A stretch of DNA of 64,000 nucleotides from Candidatus Krumholzibacteriia bacterium (GCA_035649275.1 DASRJW010000101.1:186001-250000), one strand, 5' to 3'; shown: positions 24,608-34,539, counted from the first letter of the stretch. A program made the numbers and translations. Notes: a model not told the origin generated them from the sequence alone.

Positions 24608-25815
24608 GCCGTTCTCGTCCTCCGGAGGAAGCGCTTCAGGTGCATGCCGAAGTGCACGATCATCCCCAACGCCCCCAGGGTACAGGCGATATAGGGCAAG
24701 AGCCAGCCGGGGTTGCGCACTACTTGCAGCACGGTGCCGGTGTCGCCTTGCTTGAAGCTCGCCTGGTAGAAGGTCTCGCCGCGATAACGCAGCGGGTTGT
24801 TCATGTAGATCAGCACTTCCCGGTCCTCGTTCTGGGTCGCGTCGACCAGGCGGATGCGGCTGGAGAAGTTGCGCGGCGTCTCCGTCCCCAGGTAGCGGTC
24901 GTGTTCGAAGTCGAGGAGCGAGATCGAGTAGGGCTTGTAGTCCCGCACGTAGCGCAGCGCCATCCGATAGGTCTTGTCGCCCACCACCACGTCCTGCGGC
25001 CCGAAGCGCGGCATGAGGGAGAAGTAGAGCGCTGCGAGATAGGTGCCCCGGCTCTCGCCATCGGCGAGCACGGTGATGTAGGCGGCCGGCAGGTCGATCT
25101 CGTCCTGGTCGACGCCGCTCACCGACGGGCGCGGCCGGGCGCGGGCCCCGAGGCTGGCGGCGAAGCCGCGATCGGCCACCGGGCCCAGGCCGGCGCCAGC
25201 GGCGGTCAGCTCGGTGCCGTCGACCAGCTCCGCGTTCGGGTAGAAGGCCTCGACCTGCAGCACGAAGGGTAGCCGTGCGTCCTGGATGCGTCCCCGGTGG
25301 CGCAGCCGCGACTCGGGAACGACGACCACGTGGTCGGTTTGCGCGCCGGAAGGATCGATGATGGCGAGCTCGACGTTGCGAGTGTCCTCGGCGTAGTTCA
25401 CCGTCTGCCCCTCGTCGATGCTCATCCTCGCCTCGTCGGCGAAGATCCCCGTCACCAGCTCGCCGCAGAGGAGGAGCACGAGTCCGAAGTGGATGAGGAG
25501 GATGCCCAGGCGCTTGCGGGTGTAGCGGAAGCGCACGGTGTGCGCCGTGATCAGGTTGAGCATGAGCAGCCCACCGATGAGCCAGCCCCCGGGGAAGGGG
25601 ATGCCGCCGTGCACGTTCCAGTGTCGGGGCAGGAAGATGGCGAACGGGATCCAGACGAAGAAAGCACGGAAATACGTCTTCAGTGTGGTCCAGATCCCCA
25701 TGTCGATCTGCGCCCAGGTGCCGGAGAAGATGAGGAAGATGCCGCAGGCGAGAAGCACCACGGTGAGCTTGAGCGAGGCGAGGGGCTTGAAAGCGTTGCG
25801 CACGGTCGCGTTCAC
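24604..25815 (-). CDS. resB: ResB-like cytochrome c biogenesis protein
   Basis: 403 residues. Three N-terminal transmembrane helices (LKLTVVLLACGIFLIFSG; GGWLIGGLLMLNLIT; LGILLIHFGLVLLLCGELV) are followed by a large periplasmic domain and a final helix with LPYIACTLGALGMIVHFGMH. The late block ETFYQASFKQGDTG is a ResB/Ccs1 signature. The protein works with CcsA to attach haem to apocytochrome c outside the membrane. The start was chosen at GTG 25815, 13 bases after the upstream lipoprotein stop with GAGG in between. A longer reading would overlap that gene. It is coupled to ccsA by an ATGA overlap. Confidence 0.9.
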   Translation of the reverse strand: MNATVRNAFKPLASLKLTVVLLACGIFLIFSGTWAQIDMGIWTTLKTYFRAFFVWIPFAIFLPRHWNVHGGIPFPGGWLIGGLLMLNLITAHTVRFRYTRKRLGILLIHFGLVLLLCGELVTGIFADEARMSIDEGQTVNYAEDTRNVELAIIDPSGAQTDHVVVVPESRLRHRGRIQDARLPFVLQVEAFYPNAELVDGTELTAAGAGLGPVADRGFAASLGARARPRPSVSGVDQDEIDLPAAYITVLADGESRGTYLAALYFSLMPRFGPQDVVVGDKTYRMALRYVRDYKPYSISLLDFEHDRYLGTETPRNFSSRIRLVDATQNEDREVLIYMNNPLRYRGETFYQASFKQGDTGTVLQVVRNPGWLLPYIACTLGALGMIVHFGMHLKRFLRRTRTA

Positions 25816-25828
25816 GGCGATCCCATCC

Positions 25829-27031
25829 TCAAGAAGTTCCCGGCGCGAAGCGGAGGCTGCGGGCAAAAGTGACGAAGTTCTGGCGCTCCCGGCCGAGGAG
25901 CGCGCCAGGGCCGGTCATCTTGACGAAGTAGGTGAACCCGCCGCGCGTCGTCAGCACCACGAGCATGCGTGACGAGGTCTCGCCCGCGCCTTGCAAGTCC
26001 AGCAGCTGCGACGGCGCCCCGTCTACTTCCAGCGCCTCCATGGGTTGCTGCGAGGCGTCCGCCACCGGCTTGAGGCCGATCTGGCCGCGCCAGCGGTTGA
26101 TGTTGGGCAGGAGGCCGCCGACATCGCCCGGGAAGCGCGTGATCGTCACCTCGGCCTTGTTCGAGCCCTCGACAATAGAAAACGTGGCGAGGCGCGAGGG
26201 ATTGGGCGCGACGCTGACGGTCCAGCCTGCGGGCGTCGTCCATTGCACCGGACTATCCGCCGCGGGCGCGCTGCCTGGTGCAGGGGCTTGCATCGATGCT
26301 TGCCCAGCGGATTCGTTGCCTGCACCACCGCCCGTGGGTGGGTGGTCCGAGGGGAGCTCTCCGGTGGCGACCGCCGGGTGGCCCGGGGGTAGTCCGCCAG
26401 CGGCGACGGCCGCAGGACGCACACGCACGGTGCCGATGAAATCGGCGAAGGCTTGTGCCTGCTTGCCGGCGCGTTCGGGCGTGTCCATCACCAGGAAGAA
26501 CCAGACGCGCTCATCGCCTTCCAGGATGGCCGCCAGGATCTGGCGCCCCGGCTCGGCAGCGTGGGCCACGCCGGTCATGTCGACGAGGTGCGCGGTCCTA
26601 CCGCCGACGTCCACCGGACGAGCCACTTGGGCCAGCGCCTCGGGAGCGATCGGGGGCAGACCGATCTGATCGCGCCAGCGGTTGACGTTGGCCAGCGGAT
26701 CACGCGCCGCCAGAGCCAAAGGGGTGACCCGCATCTCCAACGGCGGCTCGTTGGCGCCTACGGGCAAGAGGAGGGTCGCGAAGCGCATGCCCTCGCCGGG
26801 CTTCTCCTGCCAGCCCTCCGGCAGCGTCCAGACCACGCTTTCCGTCCCGTTGGCTGGAGCCACCATGGGCGCGCCGCCGGGCCCGGCGTCGGGAGCCTGT
26901 ACGGGTGCGGCGTTCGCCGAGGGTGCTTCCTTGGGGGCGTTGTAGTCGCGGATCTCGTCCTGGCCGCAGGCGAGAAAAGCCCAAGGAGCCGCCAGGAGCG
27001 GCGTGGCGAGACGAAAGAGGCGACGTTGCAT
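25829..27031 (-). CDS. Lipoprotein with two copies of an unrecognised domain
   Basis: 400 residues. A signal peptide ends in a lipobox (AFLACG), followed by a Pro/Ala/Gly linker. Two repeats of about 135 residues follow (about 65-205 and 260-398). Both start with a W-T-x-P-x-GW segment (VVWTLPEGW; VQWTTPAGW), share NVNRWRDQIGL / NINRWRGQIGL, a VDVGG/LEVDG-type turn, a strand ending in MLVVL-type residues, and FADFIGTVRV / FVTFARSLRF at the end. I do not know a named family. It lies immediately upstream of resB (13 bases) in the same operon, suggesting a role outside the membrane in cytochrome c maturation or respiration (inference). ATG 27031 is preferred to GTG 27043. Confidence 0.75.
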   Translation of the reverse strand: MQRRLFRLATPLLAAPWAFLACGQDEIRDYNAPKEAPSANAAPVQAPDAGPGGAPMVAPANGTESVVWTLPEGWQEKPGEGMRFATLLLPVGANEPPLEMRVTPLALAARDPLANVNRWRDQIGLPPIAPEALAQVARPVDVGGRTAHLVDMTGVAHAAEPGRQILAAILEGDERVWFFLVMDTPERAGKQAQAFADFIGTVRVRPAAVAAGGLPPGHPAVATGELPSDHPPTGGGAGNESAGQASMQAPAPGSAPAADSPVQWTTPAGWTVSVAPNPSRLATFSIVEGSNKAEVTITRFPGDVGGLLPNINRWRGQIGLKPVADASQQPMEALEVDGAPSQLLDLQGAGETSSRMLVVLTTRGGFTYFVKMTGPGALLGRERQNFVTFARSLRFAPGTS

Positions 27032-27201
27032 TCCAGGGACCACCCGCCCGCAGCGCCGCCGGTTTCCGCGTCATCGCGGCCCCCCGAAGCGCCGACACCG
27101 GGAAGGTAGCGGAAGCGAGTCCGCGGCGGAAGTGCGCCCGGGGCCGCACGGACTCCCCGTTCTCGCCGCGCACCTTCGCCCGTCCCTCGGGGGGCTTAAG
27201 C

Positions 27202-27816
27202 TCACGCGGTGGTTCCCGCTCGCTTCTCCTGTGCCATGGCGCGCAGGCTCGCCGCGAGCGCCCGGGCCTCGGCCGTCATGGCGATCTCCGCCAGGTGCTC
27301 GAGCTGGACGGCATCGTGGCGGCGTTGCTGGCGCAGTGCGCCGAAGAGGGTGTTGCAGCTTTCCGCCAGGGCGCGGAAATGGTCGCGGCGGCGGATCACC
27401 ACATCCTGCTCCACATCCCCCTGGGCGGCAAGCAGCAGCTGATTCTGGATCCGGCGGATCGGGCCGACGCTGCGGTTGGTGAGGACCACAATGCCGAAGG
27501 TGGTGCAGGCGAAGAAGATCCCGGAGAAAAGCGCGATGTTGTTGTGGAAGACGCGGTCGTCGTGCTGGAGGCGTTCTGCCAGCTCCGGCACCGCTTCCAC
27601 GATCGACTCGCGCCGCGAAGCCGAAAGGTCGTGCAGCGTGAAGTTGAACATGACGAGGGAGAAGAGCGTCGCCGTCATGGCCAGGGCCGTGATCGGGAGC
27701 TGTGTTCTCCAATCCACCCAGTAGCGGCGCCGCAAAGGATGCGGCGCTCTTTTCATGGGCGAAGAGGGCGGCGCTGCTGGCGGCGCTTCCAGCGGCATCT
27801 GCACTTCGGTTTGCAT
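27202..27816 (-). CDS. Two-helix membrane protein with HAMP-like domain
   Basis: 204 residues. A Pro-rich N-terminus (about 1-30) precedes TM1 (LPITALAMTATLFSLVMFNF), a short extracytoplasmic loop of about 35 residues with charged helices, and TM2 (IALFSGIFFACTTFGIVVL). The HAMP-like segment starts TNRSVGPIRRIQNQL, and a C-terminal helix follows. There is no kinase or methyl-accepting domain, so it is a stand-alone HAMP protein. The start is ATG 27816; a longer upstream reading is basic and unsupported. It lies 170 bases upstream of the resB-operon lipoprotein on the same strand. The function is not known. Confidence 0.7.
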   Translation of the reverse strand: MQTEVQMPLEAPPAAPPSSPMKRAPHPLRRRYWVDWRTQLPITALAMTATLFSLVMFNFTLHDLSASRRESIVEAVPELAERLQHDDRVFHNNIALFSGIFFACTTFGIVVLTNRSVGPIRRIQNQLLLAAQGDVEQDVVIRRRDHFRALAESCNTLFGALRQQRRHDAVQLEHLAEIAMTAEARALAASLRAMAQEKRAGTTA

Positions 27817-28050
27817 GGCGCATCGGCTCCGGTCGTTGCGTCCCGGCACGGGACGGCTCCGAGGCGTGGAGGGAAAGCATGCGGCCTTCCCACGCCAGAG
27901 CGCGGTTTGTCTCGCGACTCCAAGCACGGGATCAGCAGGTTCCAGGCCAGGCCACGAGACGCGCCAACACCCCGCAAGGCGCCGCAAAGTACAGGGTGGC
28001 CTGCGGCGGCGCCGCCGGACTCGAGGCGATGCGCCGGGGAACTTCGCGGC

Positions 28051-31000
28051 TCAATACTCCATCGCCCAGCCGAAGCCGAGGCCGGACTGACCTTTGACGC
28101 TGTACAGGGTCTCCACGGTCAGCTGCCCCTTGAGGAAGTATTCCAGGCTCACCACGTCATCCACGGCACGGTCGAGGGAGTAGGAGTAGCTCAAGAGCAC
28201 CTTCGGGCTCAGGTATTTGCCGAAGGCGAGGCTGCCGGCCTTGCTCTGCTCCTCGCTCGTCGCACCCGGCGCCCCCGTGCTGCTCTTGTACTGCACGACA
28301 TCGATGCCGAATTCCTTGGTGACGTTCTCCTGCAGCGCCGTCGCGCCCATGGAGACCAGGATCGCCGTCGCCCGTTCGCGCATGACGTTCGACTCCTCGT
28401 CGGAGAGCTGGTCGTAGGTCTTGCCCAAAGCGAGGAGAGCGATGATGTCGGTCTGCTTCATCTCCGGGTCGGAGGAAAGGACGAGCAGCGGTTTTTCCGC
28501 CGTGCCGGTCACGAGGACGCGGATCTTGATCCCTGAAATGCTGGTGGACATCTGGATGTCCAGGGCGGGATCGGGTTTCGCGTTCCCGGAGAAGGTGACG
28601 CTACCGCGATCCAGATTCAGGTTCCGTCCCGCGATGGAATACGTCCCGCGTATGCCCCGCAGCTGGCCGGCGACGACGGGCTCGCCTTCCTTCTGCGTCA
28701 CCTGGAGTTCGCCGGCTCCCTCGATGTCGAGTCCGCGACCGCGCACGAAGAAAGCCTTGGGGACGCGGATGCGCAGGTCGAGGGTGGTGGCAGCGAGCCG
28801 GCGCTGCAGGGCCGGAGGTGTCTGTTCCGGGGGCGGCGGAGCGGGCGCAGGCAGGAGCGTGTCCGTGGCGGCGGCGCCGAGGAGCAACGCTTCTCCCTCC
28901 TTCGGGTGCAGATGCCGCTCGGCTTCCGGAACCTTCACGAGCCCGGTCTTCACCTCGATATCGCCGCGGAGCTCGGGATGCAAACGCTCGCCGCCGAGCT
29001 CGGCGTTGGTAACGAAGACGAGGCGCGAGCCATCCCCGAGGGTGAGCTCCACCTCGTTGGTGCGCAGCGTGCCCTCGAGGCGCGGGTTCTGCACCTCGCC
29101 GTCGAGAGCCAGCACCAGCCTGGCCGCACCGTCGAGAGCAGCGCCACGGGGAAGGAAGGGGTTGAGGGCCGCGAGCGGCACCGACTCGGAGTCCACCCGC
29201 ACCATCAGGGAACGCGCCGGAGCGGCGCGGACGAAGGGGCGTTGGAGGGAGAAAAGGAGCGGCACGGCGGCGCTCCCCCGCACCAGCCCCTGGTTTCCGG
29301 AGCGAAGGGCGAACCCGGCGAGGAAGTCTTCTGGTGCCTGGGGTGCGACGTCGAGCGTCGGGGGCGCCGCGTTCCAGAGCGAGTCCACCGCGGCGTCCTG
29401 TCCGGCGCGGGCACGAAGCGTGAGCACATAAGACGACAGCTTCGCTGATTGCGGGAAGCCGCCCTCGACGGCGGCGAAGCCCGCCAGCGCCGCCGTCGTT
29501 CCCCCGAGAACGATCCGTCCGCCCAGACGCCCGAGATCTTCGGGACCGAAGAGGCCTCGCTTGCGGCTCGTGTGCACGCCGAACGGCAGAGCATCGAAAC
29601 GGAAGTCCGCGGCGACCGGACCGGAAAGGAGCGCTGCCTGGGGCGGATAGAGCTGCAGGCGCGACGGCAGCGTGGCGTGGCCCTCGAGGCTGGAGCTGGT
29701 GCTGTCGCCCAGCTGCACCGCGACTCGGGCGAGACCGGAGGCGGAGTCGAGGCGGAAGCGGAGGGTAGGTTCCGTGCCGCCGGCCAGCTTCAAGCCCTGG
29801 ATCTCGCCCGTTGCCGTGAGCGAATCGAGCGCGGTCGCTCGCAGGTTGAAGCGAATGCCGCGGGGCCAAAACGTCGGCGGAATGGAGAGAGCCGGCGGCT
29901 CGTCCGGGAGGGCGAGGTGGAGGTGCAGAGCGAAGCGCGTGCTATCGGGTCCGGCCGCGCCATGCGCCTGCAAGCGGCCGAGCGCGCCGGCGAGCTCGAG
30001 GTCCTGGAGCGCGAGCCTTCCTGCCGCGAGGGAGAAACGGAAGGGGTGCAGCGCTCTGAGATCCTTGCCGGCAAGGACGAAGGCAAGCGTGTCGACCTCC
30101 ACCTGAGAGAGTTTTTCGCTGCCGAGCCGCGCCGCTTGCTTGAGCTCGAAACCGGGGCCGCGGGCGTGGAGGGCGACGCGCTCCGGCCGCCACCGTTGCG
30201 GCTGTGAAGAGGAAACGCGGGCGTCGAGGTGGTCGAGTGCGATCCAGCGGCTCTTGCCACCGCTCGGCAGAAGGAGACGGCCGAGAATCCCCGCTTCGTC
30301 CCGATGCACCTCCGCCCGGATGGCGGGTACTTGCAGACCCAGGCCGGCGAAGCTGCCCTCGAGCTCAGCCGCCAGCGCGGGTGCGCTTCGTGCGCCGGAA
30401 AGTTGGGCGCGACCGCGCATCTCCAGCTTCTGGATCGAGTCCCCTTCGAGGTGGACGAAACGTTCGAGAAGCGTGCTGCCCTGGAGAGTCCAGCGCCCTT
30501 GCAGGGCCAGCGTTTCGCCTTGCATCCCGCCGTCGACCGCGAGATGCAAGGCGTGCATTTGCAAGCGGGCAGCGCGGACCTGCAGGCTCTCGCGTGTCCC
30601 CCCGATGGCCACGTGCAGCGAATCGAGCCAGGCGCTCTCGCCGCCATCGAGTTCCACGTCGAAGCGACCGCCGGAAGCGGTGCGCCAATGAAATGTCCCG
30701 GCGAGCGCGCCCGGGTCGCAGCAGCGGAGCGCCGGCCAGAGGGCGGCGAGAGCCCTCGGCCCGGGGAGTGCGAAAGTCCCTGTGCTCGCCGTGCTTCCGG
30801 CTCGGACCTCGCCGGCGCACTGCAGGCGATAGGGTCCTTCTTCGCGCCAGTGCGCTTGCAACGACTCTGCCCGCGCCGGAGCGAGCCGGGCGAGACGCGC
30901 CAGGAGAACAGGGAAGTGCGGCCAGGCGAGCTGGGCCTGGAACGAACCCTCCCCGGGCGGGCTGTAGCTCGCCTCGAGATCCAGGTTCCCCGCGGCGCCA

Positions 31001-32613
31001 CGGATCTGGAAGCCAGCGAGGGAGAAACTGCGGCTCTTCGGCACGTAAACGAGCGTCGCTGCCTTCTCGTCGCCGGCGTTCAGTTTCCCCGCGGCGACGC
31101 GGGTGGTCTCCACGACGAGAGGCGAGAGCCGGGCGTGGAGCGTGTCGCCGCGCCGGATCTCGACGGCGAGACCGGCTTCGGCGCCGTAGCTCGCCACCTG
31201 GATTTGGAGCGCCGACGCCGCTTCCGGGCGCAGGCCCAGTCTCCCTTCCAGGAGCAGGCGGTCGACGGCGTGCGCCGCGATGCTGCCGCTCGCAGAAAGG
31301 CGGAACCGTGCTGCAGTCTCCTGCCGCCGGCGGACGAAGTCGAGGCGGGAGCGAAGCGAGACTTCCGGGATGCGACTCGAGGTCAGCCAATCGCGCCAGC
31401 CAGGACCCAGGACATCGAGATGTGCCGCGACCGCGAGCGAATCGGGATCGCTGCGGAGCCTGCCGCGGAGATGCAGATCCACGGCTTGCAGAGAATCGCA
31501 ACGGACCTCCCAGCTTCCCCCGCCGCCTTCGAAATGCATGCTTCCGGCGGTGAGGAGATCTCCTGGGAGGCAGACGAGGTCGAGGCGCACCAGTGCCCGG
31601 GGAGAGAAGGCGAGCGTCCCGCGCGTCTCGAAGAGAGCGCCGCCGAAATCCGGTTTGCCATGGAGACGTTGCTCGAGTGCGGGAATGCGGGCGAGCTCCG
31701 CGCTTCCAGGTGTCCGCAGCGTGGCGGTGAAGCCGAGCGAATCGACGGCGAGACCGCGGCGCTCGACCTGCGCCCGGGCTACGAGCCCCATCCTCTGCGG
31801 CGGCCCTTCCCTCTCGCCCTCCGAGAGGCGGAGGACGAAACGATCGGCACCATCGGGGTCGAGAGCGAAGTGAAGCGGCCAGTTCGGCCCGACATGACCG
31901 CGGCCGCGCCCCGAGGCCGTACCACGCGCGAGATCGAGGTCGAGAGCGAGGGAATCCAAGCTCCAGCTTTCGGGCGCTCCGATGCTACGAGCGGATTCCA
32001 CTTGCAACCGTGGCACCACACCATGGCGGAAATTGAGCGCGGCTCGGAGCACGAGCGAGCGCGCGCCATCGTCTGTGCCTGGCTCGCCAGCGCGGAGACG
32101 CAACCATGGCGCCTCGATCTCCAACGACTCGATGCCGACCGACGGCACACCCGCGACCGATCCTGGACGCGGGAAGCTGCGTTTCCCGCCTCCGCCGGGG
32201 GCGGTGGGTCGCTCTTTCATGTGGCGCTGCACGGCGGGTAGGTCGAGCCGCAATCCCAGGACCGCCAGCTGTTCGATGTCCACGTCGCCGTGCCGAAGCG
32301 GCCCGAGCGCGAGATCGAGCCTGAGCTTCTCCACCGCGAGCAGCATCGTTCCGGCCTCGCTCCACTCCACGCCTTCGAGCTCGACCCGCCCGAGGGCGGG
32401 CCAGCGCGCTTCCCGCACCTGCACTTGCCCGCCGAGGCCCGAAGCCAGACGCCCGAGAGCGAACGAGAGCAGCCGCTCTCGGAGGGGTGGGAGCAACAAG
32501 CCGAGGAGCAGAAGGAGGAGAACGCAGAGCGTGCTCGCCCCGACGGCGACCGCGGCGCGACGGACCCGCCGACGCTTCCGGGGCGACGCGTCTCTGCTCT
32601 CTCTCGGATCGAT
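28051..32613 (-). CDS. tamB: TamB-like translocation/assembly module protein (DUF490), apparent ATC start
   Basis: About 1520 residues: one N-terminal membrane anchor, a long beta-rich repetitive body, and the DUF490 domain at the C-terminus (LDIQMSTSISGIKIRVLVTG; PEMKQTDIIALLALGKTYDQ; ends GLGFGWAMEY). TamB-like proteins span the periplasm and move lipids or assist barrel insertion with TamA. The first conventional start codon (TTG at 32499) would cut off the anchor. In the same frame upstream, GGGAGG (32627-32622) is followed after eight bases by ATC at 32613. The new N-terminus is IDPRESRDASPRKRRRVRR followed by the VLLLLLLGLLLP membrane run. I therefore place the start there. The upstream tamA-like stop is 15 bases away. 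Confidence 0.85.
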   Translation of the reverse strand: MDPRESRDASPRKRRRVRRAAVAVGASTLCVLLLLLLGLLLPPLRERLLSFALGRLASGLGGQVQVREARWPALGRVELEGVEWSEAGTMLLAVEKLRLDLALGPLRHGDVDIEQLAVLGLRLDLPAVQRHMKERPTAPGGGGKRSFPRPGSVAGVPSVGIESLEIEAPWLRLRAGEPGTDDGARSLVLRAALNFRHGVVPRLQVESARSIGAPESWSLDSLALDLDLARGTASGRGRGHVGPNWPLHFALDPDGADRFVLRLSEGEREGPPQRMGLVARAQVERRGLAVDSLGFTATLRTPGSAELARIPALEQRLHGKPDFGGALFETRGTLAFSPRALVRLDLVCLPGDLLTAGSMHFEGGGGSWEVRCDSLQAVDLHLRGRLRSDPDSLAVAAHLDVLGPGWRDWLTSSRIPEVSLRSRLDFVRRRQETAARFRLSASGSIAAHAVDRLLLEGRLGLRPEAASALQIQVASYGAEAGLAVEIRRGDTLHARLSPLVVETTRVAAGKLNAGDEKAATLVYVPKSRSFSLAGFQIRGAAGNLDLEASYSPPGEGSFQAQLAWPHFPVLLARLARLAPARAESLQAHWREEGPYRLQCAGEVRAGSTASTGTFALPGPRALAALWPALRCCDPGALAGTFHWRTASGGRFDVELDGGESAWLDSLHVAIGGTRESLQVRAARLQMHALHLAVDGGMQGETLALQGRWTLQGSTLLERFVHLEGDSIQKLEMRGRAQLSGARSAPALAAELEGSFAGLGLQVPAIRAEVHRDEAGILGRLLLPSGGKSRWIALDHLDARVSSSQPQRWRPERVALHARGPGFELKQAARLGSEKLSQVEVDTLAFVLAGKDLRALHPFRFSLAAGRLALQDLELAGALGRLQAHGAAGPDSTRFALHLHLALPDEPPALSIPPTFWPRGIRFNLRATALDSLTATGEIQGLKLAGGTEPTLRFRLDSASGLARVAVQLGDSTSSSLEGHATLPSRLQLYPPQAALLSGPVAADFRFDALPFGVHTSRKRGLFGPEDLGRLGGRIVLGGTTAALAGFAAVEGGFPQSAKLSSYVLTLRARAGQDAAVDSLWNAAPPTLDVAPQAPEDFLAGFALRSGNQGLVRGSAAVPLLFSLQRPFVRAAPARSLMVRVDSESVPLAALNPFLPRGAALDGAARLVLALDGEVQNPRLEGTLRTNEVELTLGDGSRLVFVTNAELGGERLHPELRGDIEVKTGLVKVPEAERHLHPKEGEALLLGAAATDTLLPAPAPPPPEQTPPALQRRLAATTLDLRIRVPKAFFVRGRGLDIEGAGELQVTQKEGEPVVAGQLRGIRGTYSIAGRNLNLDRGSVTFSGNAKPDPALDIQMSTSISGIKIRVLVTGTAEKPLLVLSSDPEMKQTDIIALLALGKTYDQLSDEESNVMRERATAILVSMGATALQENVTKEFGIDVVQYKSSTGAPGATSEEQSKAGSLAFGKYLSPKVLLSYSYSLDRAVDDVVSLEYFLKGQLTVETLYSVKGQSGLGFGWAMEY

Positions 32614-32628
32614 GGTACCTACCTCCCG

Positions 32629-34539
32629 CTAGAAAGCCGGTCCGATGGTGAAGTGGAAGACGCGCTCGGGCTGGGTCGGGTTGTAGTCCGTGATCCGGAT
32701 GCCGTAGTCGCCCCGCAGCGGTCCGATGGGCGTCTGCAGCCAGAGGCCGGGGCCGACCGCCACTTCGAGGCTGCGGTAGCCGATCTCCTCCAGCGTCGGC
32801 CACACCTGTCCGACGTCGATGAACGCCGCCGCCCGGAACCTCCAGAAGAGCGGGAAACGGAGCTCGAGGGAGCTTTCGAGCTTGGCCTCGCCGCCGTAGG
32901 GGGCGCCGCTCGCGTCCAGCGGGCCGAGCTCGCGGCGCTCGAAGCCGCGGTGCGACGCGGCACCGCCGGAGTAGTAGCGCTTGTTGGGGAGCAGTACCTC
33001 GGAAGAACCCGTGGGTGCACCGAGTGCGAAGAGGGCACGGCAGGCGACCTGCGTGCGCTTCATGATCGGGATGTAGACGGTCGCACCGGCACCCGCGAGG
33101 TAATAGGAATTGTCCGAGCCGAGGTCATCCGGGGCCCACTCGGAAGAGAAGCCCACGGAGTGGCCACGGGTGGCGCTCACCGGGTCGTCCGTGGCCCGCC
33201 GCGATGCTTCGAAGCGGAGTGCGGTGAGGAGCCCGTCCTGGATCGGCCCGGGGCTCGCGCCCACCACCGTCTCGGTGACCTGGACGTTGGAGACATCCAG
33301 ACCGAGGAGGACATGGGTGGCGAAGGAGCGGTTGTACCGCAGCGTCAGGAGGGCGCCGGAGGTGACGCTCGTGTAGCTATCCTCGCTCTCCCTTTCCGCC
33401 CGCAGCGTGGTGATGCCCGTGGTGCGCGGTCCGGTGAGAGCGGGCCACCAGGTGGAGACATCCGCCTTCTGCAGGAACGGGGAGATCGACGCGCCGGCCG
33501 ACACGCCCTTGCCGCCGCCGAACAGGTTCCGGTTCGTCCAGCGCGCCATGCCCTGGATCTCGTCATCGCTCCAGTAACGCAAGGACGCTTGCAGGTACGT
33601 GGGGCGGCGTTCGACGAGGCTGACGACGACGTCCACCGTGTCGGAGGCGGTGTCCACGATCTCCACCCGGGTTTGCTGAAAGAGGTTCAGAGTGCGCAGG
33701 TTTTCCCGCGCGTCGTCCAGGGCCTGCGGTGCATAGCGCTCGCCCCGCTCGATGCCCGTGGTTTTTCCCGCCAGGCCCTCGAGGTCGGGGCTCGCGCCCT
33801 CGATCCGCACGCCGCCGAAGTAGGACACCGCCCCCGGATGTGCCTCGAAGTGTAAGTGGACGCGCGTCGAGTCGAGCCACTCCAGGTGCGAGGCGACGCG
33901 GGCGCGCGCGTAGCCCCTCTCCTGCAGGCGGGAGGCGAGGGCTTGGGCGCTGGTCTCGACCTCGGAGTCCACCAGCACGTCACCCGGGACGATGGCGATC
34001 CTCGTTGCCTCCTTGGCGAGCGCCGGCGGCAGGCTGTCGGCGCTCACTGCCGCCGCCACCACCGCGGGGCCGGGATCGATGCGCAGCAAGACCGCGAGCT
34101 CTTCGCCCTTGCCCCGGGGCTGTACTTCCGGCGCGACCGTGGCGCGCGGATAGCCACGCCGCGCCAGGAAGAGACGCGCGCGTTGCACGTCTTCCTCCAG
34201 CTTTTCCGGGAAGAAGATCTGCTGCTCCTTCTTCAGCAGACCCGTGCGGGCGAGCGCGAGGCCCTTCTCGAGCTGTTCTTTCATGCTCGGCTCGAGCCCA
34301 GTGATGTCGAACGACCCTACCTTCCAACCCCAGTACGATTCCCAATCGGCGGCTGCCGTCGGGGCGCTGGTGGCAGCGAGACCGGAGCTGGCGGCTGGAA
34401 CGACTGTGGTCGCGGTCGCGGCGGGCGCGACGTCGGCGCTCGCGAGCAGGGGAACGACGAGAGCGGCGGCGAGGACGCGCCGGGCCGTGACGGGTCGGAG
34501 GGCTGCGCGACGGCCAAGAGAAAGTAGGGCCCAGTGCAT
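32629..34539 (-). CDS. tamA: TamA/BamA-family outer-membrane protein
   Basis: 636 residues. An N-terminal signal region is followed by POTRA-like modules (about 70-330; for example FDITGLEPSMKEQLEKGL and VSYFGGVRIEGASPDLEGL). A 16-strand-type barrel completes the protein, with the conserved loop-6 motif RGFERRELGPL and a last strand ending in Phe (VFHFTIGPAF), the usual beta-signal. Its close linkage to tamB favours TamA over BamA, but the two cannot be fully separated by eye. The TAG stop lies 15 bases before the proposed tamB start, so the two are probably co-transcribed. The start is ATG 34539. The adjacent 150 bases separate it from a divergent outer-membrane protein gene. Confidence 0.87.
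   Translation of the reverse strand: MHWALLSLGRRAALRPVTARRVLAAALVVPLLASADVAPAATATTVVPAASSGLAATSAPTAAADWESYWGWKVGSFDITGLEPSMKEQLEKGLALARTGLLKKEQQIFFPEKLEEDVQRARLFLARRGYPRATVAPEVQPRGKGEELAVLLRIDPGPAVVAAAVSADSLPPALAKEATRIAIVPGDVLVDSEVETSAQALASRLQERGYARARVASHLEWLDSTRVHLHFEAHPGAVSYFGGVRIEGASPDLEGLAGKTTGIERGERYAPQALDDARENLRTLNLFQQTRVEIVDTASDTVDVVVSLVERRPTYLQASLRYWSDDEIQGMARWTNRNLFGGGKGVSAGASISPFLQKADVSTWWPALTGPRTTGITTLRAERESEDSYTSVTSGALLTLRYNRSFATHVLLGLDVSNVQVTETVVGASPGPIQDGLLTALRFEASRRATDDPVSATRGHSVGFSSEWAPDDLGSDNSYYLAGAGATVYIPIMKRTQVACRALFALGAPTGSSEVLLPNKRYYSGGAASHRGFERRELGPLDASGAPYGGEAKLESSLELRFPLFWRFRAAAFIDVGQVWPTLEEIGYRSLEVAVGPGLWLQTPIGPLRGDYGIRITDYNPTQPERVFHFTIGPAF

Noticed and set aside
30229-32241. 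670-codon open frame antisense to tamB
   Set aside because: No start-site support and no recognisable domain; Glu/Arg/Ala-rich composition typical of an antisense shadow.
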